Shown one piece after another: positions 34,511-41,553 of a stretch of DNA of 41,553 bases (positions are counted from its first letter, which is position 1; each line of letters opens with the position of its first letter). Below the pieces are notes generated by a model. The model saw only the letters and a program-made list of their open reading frames with translations. It made no database searches and was not told where the DNA came from. The position numbers and the translations under genes were made by a program. The DNA is taken from positions 1 through 41,553 of the forward strand of contig NZ_UTHA01000015.1 in assembly GCF_900582195.1 (NCBI RefSeq), in the 5' to 3' direction. The stretch comes from Pseudomonas viridiflava (GTDB lineage: Bacteria; Pseudomonadota; Gammaproteobacteria; Pseudomonadales; Pseudomonadaceae).

Positions 34511-34674
34511 CCCCTCACCCCAGCCCTCTCCCCCAGGAGAGGGAGCTGAGCGCGGTGCCTGCGTCATTCATCGACCTGAAATGTTGGATTCGGTAGCGCT
34601 CGCTCAGGTCGGTGTACGTCTGCAATATCCCCCGGTCAGTCCCCTCTCCCCCTGGGAGAGGGTTAGGGTGAGGG
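34511..34674. repeat. Intergenic repeat with CCCTCACCC...GGGTGAGGG ends, overlapping aprF 3' end
   Basis: CCCCTCACCCCAGCCCTCTC (34511 on) is inverted at GGGAGAGGGTTAGGGTGAGGG (to 34674), the same family as 16673-16871. Its right end overlaps the last codons of aprF and provides that gene's TAA (34663-34665). It occupies most of the 206-bp gap between aprF and prtA. Confidence 0.75.
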
Positions 34675-36033
34675 CTGGTGAGCGACCACAAAAGCCTCAT
34701 CCACCCGCGCCAGATCCTGCTCGTTCAACGTCCCGGCGTAGTAATGCAACTTGGTCCAGGCCATCAAATAGTCGTACCGCGCCTGCGCCAGATCGCGGCG
34801 GGTGGTGAACAGTTGCTGCTCGGCGTTCAACGCGTCGAGGTTGGTCCGCTCACCACCGAGAATGCTCTGCCTGGTCGACACCACCAGCGCTTCCGCCGAG
34901 TTCAACGCCTTCTGATAAGCGCGCAGTTTGCTCACCCCGGACAGGCAGGCGCTGAACTGACGCCGCAGTTCAATCAGCGTTTCACGCGTCTTGCCGTCGA
35001 GTTCGTACTCAGCCTGTTCCATGGTGCGACTGGCCTGACGCGTCGAAGCCGACACTCCGCCACCGGCATACAAAGGCACGCTCACTTCAAAACCGATGGT
35101 GTTGGTTTCGTAGCGCTGGTTGTAGGTGTTGCCGCTTTCCGATTCATTCTGGCGCATCGAGGCATAGGCATTGATTTTCGGCAGATGCCCGGCGCGATTG
35201 CGCTCCACCTCATAACGCGCAACCTCCACGGCCTGACGTTGCGAGGCCAGATTGGGGTTATTGCTCACCGCCATTTCGTGCCAGGTGTCGTAATTGGCCG
35301 GCATCAGTGCGAAGGTCTGAAAGTTTGGACCCAGCGGTGCCAGATCACCAATATCCACCGCCGGCGTGCCCACCAGTGCACCCAGTTCGCGCAGCGCCGC
35401 GTCCTGCTCGTTGCGCGCTTCGATCTCCTCAGCGGTCGCCAGCTCATAGCGCGACTCGGCCTCGAGAATATCGGTGCGGGTGCCCTCGCCCTGCTTGAAC
35501 ATGTGTTCGTTCTGCTGGAACTGCTGCTCGTAAGCCTTCTTCTTCGCTTGAGCGATGTCGATCTGATCCTGCGCGAACAGTGCCTTGGTGTAGTTGTCCA
35601 GCACGCGAACCAGTAACTCCTGGCTCTTGCCGCGAAAGTTCTCGTCGGCAAACAACGACTGCGCGACACCTTTGCGATACGCGGCATACGCCTCGTAGTC
35701 GAGCAGCGGTTGCTGCAGGGTCAGGGCTGAGCCGTAACTGCTGTAATTGCGGTCATCGGTACGATTACGCGCGCGCTCATCGAGGGAAGTGGCTTTCGAC
35801 GAGTTGCGGCCCTTGTTGTAGGTGTAACCGATGCGCGGCAGCAGCCCGGCACGGCCAATCGCACGGTTTTCCAGACCGGCGTCACGCTCCTTGATCGCCC
35901 CGAGGAACACCGGGTCATTGCGCAACGCCTGTTCGTAGATCTCGAACGGCCCCATGGCCGCTACTGCTGAGTGACTCGCGAGCAGCAGCATTGCCGCGCC
36001 GAGCAGGGAAAGCTTATTCATACAACCGAACAT
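34663..36033 (-). CDS. aprF: Type I secretion outer-membrane protein AprF (TolC family)
   Basis: A 456-residue outer-membrane channel of the AprDEF exporter. Signal peptide MFGCMNKLSLLGAAMLLLASHSAVA; two homologous coiled-coil/barrel halves typical of TolC (YEQALRNDPVFLGAIKERDAGLEN; AVSNNPNLASQRQAVEVARYEVERNRAG). The barrel segment VSVPLYAGGGVSASTRQA and the ERTNLDALNAEQQLFTTRRDLAQARYDYL helix are classical for the family. ATG 36033 has GAGG 7 nt before it and follows the aprE stop by 2 nt; ATG 36021 is an alternative. The last residues PSP-stop come from the repeat at 34511-34674. Confidence 0.93.
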   Translation of the reverse strand: MFGCMNKLSLLGAAMLLLASHSAVAAMGPFEIYEQALRNDPVFLGAIKERDAGLENRAIGRAGLLPRIGYTYNKGRNSSKATSLDERARNRTDDRNYSSYGSALTLQQPLLDYEAYAAYRKGVAQSLFADENFRGKSQELLVRVLDNYTKALFAQDQIDIAQAKKKAYEQQFQQNEHMFKQGEGTRTDILEAESRYELATAEEIEARNEQDAALRELGALVGTPAVDIGDLAPLGPNFQTFALMPANYDTWHEMAVSNNPNLASQRQAVEVARYEVERNRAGHLPKINAYASMRQNESESGNTYNQRYETNTIGFEVSVPLYAGGGVSASTRQASRTMEQAEYELDGKTRETLIELRRQFSACLSGVSKLRAYQKALNSAEALVVSTRQSILGGERTNLDALNAEQQLFTTRRDLAQARYDYLMAWTKLHYYAGTLNEQDLARVDEAFVVAHQPSP

Positions 36034-36035
36034 CC

Positions 36036-37385
36036 TTATTCCTCGGTCAACGCGGAGCCGGCCCGGTCGAGCAACGGTTTGAACAGATAGTTGAGGAGTG
36101 AACGTTCGCCAGTGCGCACGAACATTTCTGCCGGCATGCCGGGCTTGATCACCAGACCGTTGAGTTTTTCCATGGCCTGGTCGCTGACGCTGCTGCGCAG
36201 GACGTAGTACGGCACGCCGGTTTTCTCGTCGACCATCTGGTCGGCGGAGATCAGGCTGACTTCTCCCGGAACGCGCGGAGTTTTGCTCTGGTTGAACGCG
36301 GTAAACAGAATGTCCACCGGCAAATGCGCGCCGACCTTGTCGATCAGGTTGATCGGCAAGTGCCCTTCGACTTCCAGCGTGGTGCCTTGCGGGACGATTT
36401 CAAGCAACGTTTCGCCTTGGCGCACCACGGCGCCTTCGGTGTGCACGCCGAGGTTGACCGCGACGCCGTCGGCGGTGGCGATGATTTCGCTGTGCTGCAG
36501 GTCGAAACCGGCGGAAGTCAGTTGCTCCGACAGGGTCACGCTTTTCAACTGCGCGTCGGCCAGTTGCGTGCGGACCTCCTTCTGGTATTCCTCGGCGTGC
36601 TGTTGCAGCTTCAACCGCGATTCGAGGATGCCCTGCTCGACCCGGCCGCTTTCACCGGTGTTTTCCGCCAGTTGCTGCTGCACCTGCGACAGTTGCCGCT
36701 GGTATTCCATCAAGCGGTTGCGCGGGATGTAGCCGTTGTCGGCCAGCGGTTGCAGGTTGCTCAACTGTTGTTGCAGCGAGTCGGCCTGGGCATTCAGATC
36801 GGTGCGGGCGCGGCGCATGCCGGCCAGTTGCGCAGTGGCGCCTTCGATGCTCGCACGCAGGCCGGCCTGCTCGCGGTAGTAAGCCTCGCGACGACTGCTG
36901 AACAGTTGGCGCTGGCCTTCAAGCACCAGTGCCAGACGCGGGTCCGGGTCATTGCTCAACTCGGCGGGAAAGGTCACTTGCTTGAGGTTGTCGCGTTCGG
37001 CCTGCCAGCGCGCGAGGCTGGCCCAGGCCATACGGTATTGCGCTTGCAGCGACTGCACGTCAGCCGCAACCTGGGTCTGATCGAGGCGGAACAGCGGCTG
37101 GCCCTGCTTCACGATTTCGCCTTCGCGCACCAGAATCCGGCTGACCACGCCGCTGCTCATCGACTGCACGGCTTTGCGTTTGCCCGACACGACGACCGTG
37201 CCTTGCACCGGAATGCCCTGATCCAGCGGCGCCAACGCCGCCCAGGTGAAGAAACTGCCAGCGCCGACGATCGCCAGAATCCAGCCCATGCGCGCGAAGA
37301 ACTTCGCATCGCGCTCCGGGCGCTCGGTGATGTAGGCGTGTTCCATGCTCGCTTCGTTTTCAGTGTTCATGCTCGCGCTGCTCAT
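36036..37385 (-). CDS. aprE: Type I secretion membrane fusion protein AprE (HlyD family)
   Basis: A 449-residue adaptor linking AprD and AprF. A short cytoplasmic N terminus is followed by one membrane helix (MGWILAIVGAGSFFTWAAL), then the lipoyl/hairpin region with long coiled coils (about residues 95-290, many Gln/Leu/Arg heptads, e.g. LQQQLSNLQPLADNGYIPRNRL), and a C-terminal beta-barrel with GVAVNLGVHTEGAVVRQGETLLEIVPQ and the conserved PGMPAEMFVRTGERS LLNYLFKPL ending. The start ATG overlaps the aprD stop as ATGA. Confidence 0.94.
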   Translation of the reverse strand: MSSASMNTENEASMEHAYITERPERDAKFFARMGWILAIVGAGSFFTWAALAPLDQGIPVQGTVVVSGKRKAVQSMSSGVVSRILVREGEIVKQGQPLFRLDQTQVAADVQSLQAQYRMAWASLARWQAERDNLKQVTFPAELSNDPDPRLALVLEGQRQLFSSRREAYYREQAGLRASIEGATAQLAGMRRARTDLNAQADSLQQQLSNLQPLADNGYIPRNRLMEYQRQLSQVQQQLAENTGESGRVEQGILESRLKLQQHAEEYQKEVRTQLADAQLKSVTLSEQLTSAGFDLQHSEIIATADGVAVNLGVHTEGAVVRQGETLLEIVPQGTTLEVEGHLPINLIDKVGAHLPVDILFTAFNQSKTPRVPGEVSLISADQMVDEKTGVPYYVLRSSVSDQAMEKLNGLVIKPGMPAEMFVRTGERSLLNYLFKPLLDRAGSALTEE

Positions 37386-39157
37386 ACACCCGAATTCCTT
37401 GTCGAGGGCTGATACTGACGGCTCATACTGAGCCCGCCCGGTGCCTGTGCAGGTTTTTCCCGTTGTTGTTCCTGCTGCCCGGAGAGTGCCTTGAGCACGT
37501 CCTGACTCTGGCCGAAGGCTTGCAGACGCCCGTCATTGAGGACCAGCAGCTTGTCAGCCTGGGCCAATACCGAAGAGCGATGCGTCACCAGCACCACCGT
37601 GGTGCCTTGGGCTTTGAGTGCGGCGATGGCGCTGGCCAATGCTGCTTCACCGACGGTGTCGAGGTTGGAGTTCGGCTCATCCAGCACCACCAGACTCGGC
37701 GTGCCATACATCGAACGCGCCAGTGCCACGCGCTGCTTCTGGCCGCCGGACAAGCCACTGCCGTCCTCGCCCAGTTGCGTGTCATAGCCTTGCGGCAGAC
37801 GCAGGATCATTTCGTGCACACCCGCCTGTTGCGCGGCGGCAACGACTTTTTGCGGATCGGCCTCGCTGAAACGGGCAATGTTCTCCGCGATGCTGCCGCT
37901 GAACAGCTCGATGTCTTGCGGCAGATAACCGATGTACGGGCCGAGCTGGTCGCGGTTCCAGCGATGAATATCGGCGCCATCGAGGCGCACGGTGCCGCCG
38001 AGGGTCGGCCAGACACCGACCAGCACCCGGGCCAGGGTCGACTTGCCGGAACCGGAAGCCCCCAGCACGCCGAGCACTTCGCCGGCATTCAGATTGAAAT
38101 TGACCATTTGCAGCGTCGCCCCACGTTGTCCCGGAGGGCCGGCGCTGACCTGTTCGAAGGTGATCTGGCCTTTTGGCGGGGGCAGCGCCATGGCGTCGTC
38201 GCTGGGCGGAAACGCTTGCAGCAAGGCATCGAGACGGCGGTAAGCCAGCTTCGCCCCGCTCCACTGCTTCCACACGGCAATCAACTGGTCGATCGGGCTG
38301 AGCACGCGGCCCATCAGGATCGAACCGGCGATCATCATCCCGGCGGTCATATCACCCTTGATCACCAGCAAGGCGCCCAAACCCAAGACCAACGATTGCA
38401 GACACAGGCGCAGGGTTTTGCTCAACGAACTGATCACCGCACCGGTGTCACTCGCCTGGTTTTGCAGGCCGAGGAACCGCGAGTGCACCTGGAACCAGCG
38501 CTTGCGCAGGGAACCGAGCATGCCCATCGCCTGAATGGTTTCGGCGTTGTGCAAATGGCTGGTGGCCAATTGGCTGGACTGTTGCGAATAACCGGCGGCT
38601 TCGCCCAGCGGCTTTTTGGTCATGTATTCGTTGAGGCAGGCCAGGCCGATCAGCAGCAATGCGCCCGCCGTAGCGAGTACGCCGAGCCAGACGTTGAACA
38701 GGTAAATCACGAACAGATAGACCGGGAACCACGGCGCATCGAAAAACGCGAACAGCGCCGGCCCGGTGACGAATTGGCGAATGTGCGTCAGATCGCCCAG
38801 CGACTGCCCGGCGTTGCCCTCGCCCTTGAACAGGTTGCGCTCGAACGCGGCTTGATAAACACGCAGGTTGAAGCGGCGCTCCAACTGGCTGCCGATGCGG
38901 ATCACGATAAAGCTGCGCACCACTTCCAGCAGGCCGATAAAGGCGAAGAAGCCGACCACCATCAGCGAGAGCATCGCCAGGGTCGTTTCGTTCTGCGACG
39001 ACAGCACTCGGTCATAGACCTGGAGCATATAGATGGAGGGCACCAGCATCAGCACGTTAATCAGTGCGGTAAAGCAGCCGACGCTGATCAGAATACTTTT
39101 ATAGTCAGCCAATGCCTTGAACAAGGGAGCGGTGGCTGGGGCCTTCGCCATCTTCAT
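37382..39157 (-). CDS. aprD: Type I secretion ABC transporter AprD (PrtD family)
   Basis: A 591-residue inner-membrane permease-ATPase that energises export of the RTX protease and lipases. Transmembrane domain with six helices (from ILISVGCFTALINVLMLVPSIY). Nucleotide-binding domain: Walker A GASGSGKST (366-374), signature LSGGQKQRV (about 469), Walker B SLVVLDEPNSNLD, and H-loop VLVTHR. There is no N-terminal C39 peptidase domain, as in PrtD-type exporters. ATG 39157 has AGGA about 8 nt upstream; a GTG at 39190 lacks this. It lies 203 bp after inh. Confidence 0.94.
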   Translation of the reverse strand: MKMAKAPATAPLFKALADYKSILISVGCFTALINVLMLVPSIYMLQVYDRVLSSQNETTLAMLSLMVVGFFAFIGLLEVVRSFIVIRIGSQLERRFNLRVYQAAFERNLFKGEGNAGQSLGDLTHIRQFVTGPALFAFFDAPWFPVYLFVIYLFNVWLGVLATAGALLLIGLACLNEYMTKKPLGEAAGYSQQSSQLATSHLHNAETIQAMGMLGSLRKRWFQVHSRFLGLQNQASDTGAVISSLSKTLRLCLQSLVLGLGALLVIKGDMTAGMMIAGSILMGRVLSPIDQLIAVWKQWSGAKLAYRRLDALLQAFPPSDDAMALPPPKGQITFEQVSAGPPGQRGATLQMVNFNLNAGEVLGVLGASGSGKSTLARVLVGVWPTLGGTVRLDGADIHRWNRDQLGPYIGYLPQDIELFSGSIAENIARFSEADPQKVVAAAQQAGVHEMILRLPQGYDTQLGEDGSGLSGGQKQRVALARSMYGTPSLVVLDEPNSNLDTVGEAALASAIAALKAQGTTVVLVTHRSSVLAQADKLLVLNDGRLQAFGQSQDVLKALSGQQEQQREKPAQAPGGLSMSRQYQPSTRNSGV

Positions 39158-39360
39158 CGATTCTTCCTGAAATGATGGGTCCCGCCGCACTTGGGCGAGG
39201 CTTCAATTAATGTTCCGCTTACCTGCGAAAGATGACTTGCAAGTACCCGCTTACACTTTCATAACAACTTTCGTAATTAATTGCGGTGCAGTTGTCAGTC
39301 CGCGCTGCTTATAACCATAGCGTGGCGCTTTATATTAAAACTTTGTCGCGTTCTGGATAA

Positions 39361-39789
39361 TCAAGGTTGTTGCGCCACGCGCTCAAGGGTAATCACCAAG
39401 CCAGACTTCAAAGTAGTCTGATAAAACCCGTCACGTTGTCGACTGAAAAACTGGATTCTTGAACCTTCCTTGCCGGTGATCGACAGGCCGTCAGGGTCGG
39501 GGAACCAGCCGATCGGGGTTGCTTCAAGCCATGCGCCGAGGCAGTCGGCACCTTCGCTCAGGGTTTTATTTGCCTGCAGTTCGACGACGCACGTATTCGA
39601 AGGCTTGTCCTGCTGCTTTTGCGCTGTTGGATCTTCGCCTTGAGTCGACAAAGTTGCCTGCCACTGACCGGCAAACGCCGAGGGATCTTCGAGTCTGAGG
39701 CTGCTTGCCATGCTGGTTTCTCCTGAAATCATGATGAGCGCCGCCAAGAGCCACGCCATTGCCTTGTAGGTAAAAGCTTTACAGATCAT
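39361..39789 (-). CDS. inh: Periplasmic alkaline protease inhibitor
   Basis: A 142-residue precursor of the AprI/Inh family that binds serralysin-type proteases in the periplasm with the N-terminal Ser-Ser-Leu segment in the active site. The signal ...MAWLLAALIMISGETSMA precedes mature SSLRLEDPSAFAGQW. Two Cys (NTCVVEL and ADCLGAW) form the family disulfide, and the 8-strand barrel motif IGWFPDPDGLSITGKEG is present. Start ATG 39789 is used, with an internal ATG at M11 an alternative. It protects the cell from AprX that misfires before export; coded 93 bp after aprX. Confidence 0.92.
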   Translation of the reverse strand: MICKAFTYKAMAWLLAALIMISGETSMASSLRLEDPSAFAGQWQATLSTQGEDPTAQKQQDKPSNTCVVELQANKTLSEGADCLGAWLEATPIGWFPDPDGLSITGKEGSRIQFFSRQRDGFYQTTLKSGLVITLERVAQQP

Positions 39790-39840
39790 GGGAATATTCG
39801 CTCCGGCGTGTAGCCTTGCTTACAGAGCAACACGATGCAA

Positions 39841-39874
39841 GTGGAGAAAGCGGCGCATCGCACGCCGCTTTCCA
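39841..39874 (-). promoter_or_regulatory. Strong hairpin between aprX and inh
   Basis: Near-perfect inverted repeat GTGGAGAAAGCGGCG / CGCCGCTTTCCAC with a 6-7-nt loop and a one-base bulge, starting 8 bp after the aprX stop. It lacks a U run, so it resembles an mRNA-stabilising or partial-termination structure that would set aprX transcript above the rest of the operon. Confidence 0.65.
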
Positions 39875-39882
39875 CTTCTACA

Positions 39883-41328
39883 TCACGCCACGATGTCGCT
39901 AGTGGCGGCCTGGCCAACGGTGCTGACCTGGAAGTCCGCCACGCCGTGCCCGGAGAAGTCCACCGACAGCAAGCTGTTACCGCCCGACGACGTCAGGATT
40001 GCGTCACCGGCGGAACCGGTGAAGCTGCTGACGAAGTGCAGGCCCGCGCCGTTGGTGATGCCGGTCAGGTCGATTTTGTCGAGACCGCTGACGAAATCGA
40101 GGATCTGATCGATCGCACCTGGCTTGGAGTCCGAGCTGGCAGCGAACACAAAGGTGTCCGAACCGGCACCGCCCCACAGTTTGTCAGCACCGCCGCCGCC
40201 CCAAAGGATGTCGTTGCCGGCACCGCCCTTGAGTTCGTTGGCCACGCTGTTGCCGATCAGCAGATCGTTGCCGGAACCGCCAATGGCGTTTTCGATGATC
40301 GCGCCCTTGGCGATGGACACGTTGCCCACCATGCCGCCAACGTCGGAGAACGAGGCGTCTTTGAGGTTGATCTTCTGGTTTTGGGTGAAACCCGAGAAAT
40401 CCAGAGTGTCCTTGCCGCCGGCATCCCACACCGAGAACACCACTTTGTCACTCGACGACGAAGCGCTGAGGAAGTCGCGACCGGTGTTGGAGTTGAAGCC
40501 GTAGGTGGTGTCACCGGTACGGGTGGTGGTGTTGGCACCGTAGAGTTTCTGGATGGCAGCGATATCGTCCATCAGCGGGCCGGACGAATAGGCTTCGACA
40601 CCGCCCTTGCTGAAGTTCTGATTGGTGTTGCTTTCGCTCCAGTAGCTCATGACGCTGTAGCCGCGGGTATCTTGGCCGTAGGACGCGTCGTTGTAGGTCG
40701 GGTTGCCATTACCGGCGTTGTAGTCACCAGGGTGAGCGAGGCCCAGGCTGTGGCCGATTTCGTGAGTCAGGGTCTGGCGACCGTAGTTGTTCAGATCCGG
40801 ATTCTTGTTCTGCGTATAGCCACTGTTGATCAGGTACCACGAAGTGCCGTCATAACCGGCGCCGGTGCCTGGCAGATACGCGAACGCTGCAGCGCCATCC
40901 TGGCCACCGCTGTAGTTACCGAAGGTCATGTGGCCGTCACCGCCCGAGGCTTTCTCGGTGAAGGTCACGTTGGCCACGTCAGCCCAGGATTGCATGGCGA
41001 GCTTGGCCTGGGCTTGTTGTTGTGCGCTGAACTGACTGAACCCGGTGATCCCGTGCTTGTACATCGTGCTGGACGATGCCGAGGTCAGAAACGTATAGGT
41101 GAGTTCGATCTTGCCGCTGCCGTCCTTGTCCTGATAGGCAGCGCCGTCGCGCAGCAACTGGGTTGCGGCCTGGTCGACGGAGAAGGAGGGTTTGCCATTG
41201 ACCGTGAGGTTGCCGCCACGATCGTATTGATGGCTGAAGCTATTGATCTGGTTGTACGCCGAGCTGAAGGCTGACAGCTGGAAAGCCTGTTCGGCAGTAT
41301 CAATAGCATTCGCTTTAACTTTCGACAT
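39883..41328 (-). CDS. aprX: Serralysin-family RTX zinc metalloprotease (AprX/AprA)
   Basis: The 481-residue heat-stable alkaline protease of fluorescent pseudomonads. Zinc motif [11 protein letters not shown] (189-199) and Met-turn SVMSYW (225-230). The C-terminal RTX beta-roll ([37 protein letters not shown]; about 350-390) binds Ca2+, and the tail ends QAATSDIVA for type I export. There is no N-terminal signal; the propeptide is [17 protein letters not shown].... ATG 41328 is preceded by GGAAG at 8 nt; the longer frame from 41433 is rejected. First gene of aprX-inh-aprDEF-prtAB-pueB-pueA. AAGGA at the ribosome-binding site resembles an RsmA/E target (Gac/Rsm control), which is inference. 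Confidence 0.95.
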   Translation of the reverse strand: MSKVKANAIDTAEQAFQLSAFSSAYNQINSFSHQYDRGGNLTVNGKPSFSVDQAATQLLRDGAAYQDKDGSGKIELTYTFLTSASSSTMYKHGITGFSQFSAQQQAQAKLAMQSWADVANVTFTEKASGGDGHMTFGNYSGGQDGAAAFAYLPGTGAGYDGTSWYLINSGYTQNKNPDLNNYGRQTLTHEIGHSLGLAHPGDYNAGNGNPTYNDASYGQDTRGYSVMSYWSESNTNQNFSKGGVEAYSSGPLMDDIAAIQKLYGANTTTRTGDTTYGFNSNTGRDFLSASSSSDKVVFSVWDAGGKDTLDFSGFTQNQKINLKDASFSDVGGMVGNVSIAKGAIIENAIGGSGNDLLIGNSVANELKGGAGNDILWGGGGADKLWGGAGSDTFVFAASSDSKPGAIDQILDFVSGLDKIDLTGITNGAGLHFVSSFTGSAGDAILTSSGGNSLLSVDFSGHGVADFQVSTVGQAATSDIVA

Positions 41329-41553
41329 AAACACACTTCCTTGTTTAGCAATGGAACAGTTTTTGTCCGACAGGACTCTCTCTGGCGAGATCGACCTATC
41401 ACTCGCCCAATGAAGGCGTAAGAAACCTGACACAATTTGAAATCTGCCGTAAAGGATTTTTTTGAGATCAAATCGGGCTGTTTCGCAAAACTGCCGTAAA
41501 CAAAGCGTGCGGCGATGAATGAATGTTTTAGTTGCGGAGCTTCTGCCTAATTG
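41329..41553 (-). promoter_or_regulatory. aprX upstream region with two TTTACGGCAG direct repeats
   Basis: This 225-bp stretch upstream of aprX, up to the window edge, should hold the operon promoter. On the minus strand TTTACGGCAG occurs twice (plus-strand CTGCCGTAAA at 41444-41453 and 41491-41500), 47 bp apart. An A/T-rich patch (41454-41463 region, CCTTT...AAAAAAA on the minus strand) lies between. I did not find a convincing -35/-10 pair by eye. No gene is seen here. Confidence 0.35.

Noticed and set aside
39841..39874. Intrinsic terminator after aprX
   Set aside because: No U run on the minus strand after the stem; recorded as a hairpin only.
1..41553. CRISPR array or tandem repeat locus
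   Set aside because: The recurrent sequences are dispersed REP-type palindromes, not regularly spaced direct repeats.

Overview
The window reads as chromosomal DNA of a Pseudomonas of the fluorescens group. The supporting signs are high GC, an OprD-family porin, many REP/REPIN palindromes of the type common in these genomes, a DUF6124-type gene pair, and the full aprX-inh-aprDEF-prtAB-lipase locus characteristic of this group. No prophage, insertion sequence, CRISPR array or integrase was seen.

Layout. (1) 1-508: the 3' end of an OprD porin. (2) 509-2400: an accessory stretch with two tandem copies of a gene for the same 119-residue protein. Each copy is preceded by a long (about 330-360 nt), conserved and apparently highly structured leader, with REP-type palindromes around them. 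(3) 2429-11502, all on the minus strand: a self-contained selenocysteine/formate dehydrogenase unit, fdnG (with in-frame UGA = Sec), fdnH, fdnI, fdhE, selA, selB, then selC (tRNA-Sec). It makes a Sec-containing respiratory formate dehydrogenase together with the tRNA, Sec synthase and elongation factor needed to decode it. (4) 11821-16664, plus strand: a MalY/PatB-type C-S lyase, a stress-type SDR, a Yip1-family membrane protein, a CPA1 cation/proton antiporter and a small unknown protein. (5) 16950-23456, minus strand: an unknown membrane protein, then an overlapping operon fan1 - XPD/DinG-like helicase - soluble hybrid PAS histidine kinase. (6) 23651-24297: two small envelope proteins. (7) 24537-41328, minus strand: the exoenzyme island aprX (RTX metalloprotease), inh (its periplasmic inhibitor), aprD/E/F (type I exporter), prtA and prtB (subtilisin-like autotransporters), and two family I.3 lipases/polyurethanases (562 and 617 aa). 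The exporter and its presumed three RTX substrates lie together.

The most unusual signal is in region 2. In each leader, two short elements occur three times in the order x ... x' (reverse complement) ... x. The last x overlaps the Shine-Dalgarno of the gene. The sequences of these elements differ between the two tandem copies, but the changes are matched in all three places. This is the pattern expected of a bistable RNA in which a central strand pairs either with an upstream arm (ribosome-binding site free) or with a downstream arm (ribosome-binding site masked). The two coding regions differ by 14 synonymous changes and no amino-acid change. I cannot place this leader in a named RNA family from memory; a covariance-model search would decide whether it is new.

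Several genes here begin with GTG or TTG overlapping the upstream stop (selB GTGA, helicase TTGA, kinase GTGA), and I moved those starts accordingly.
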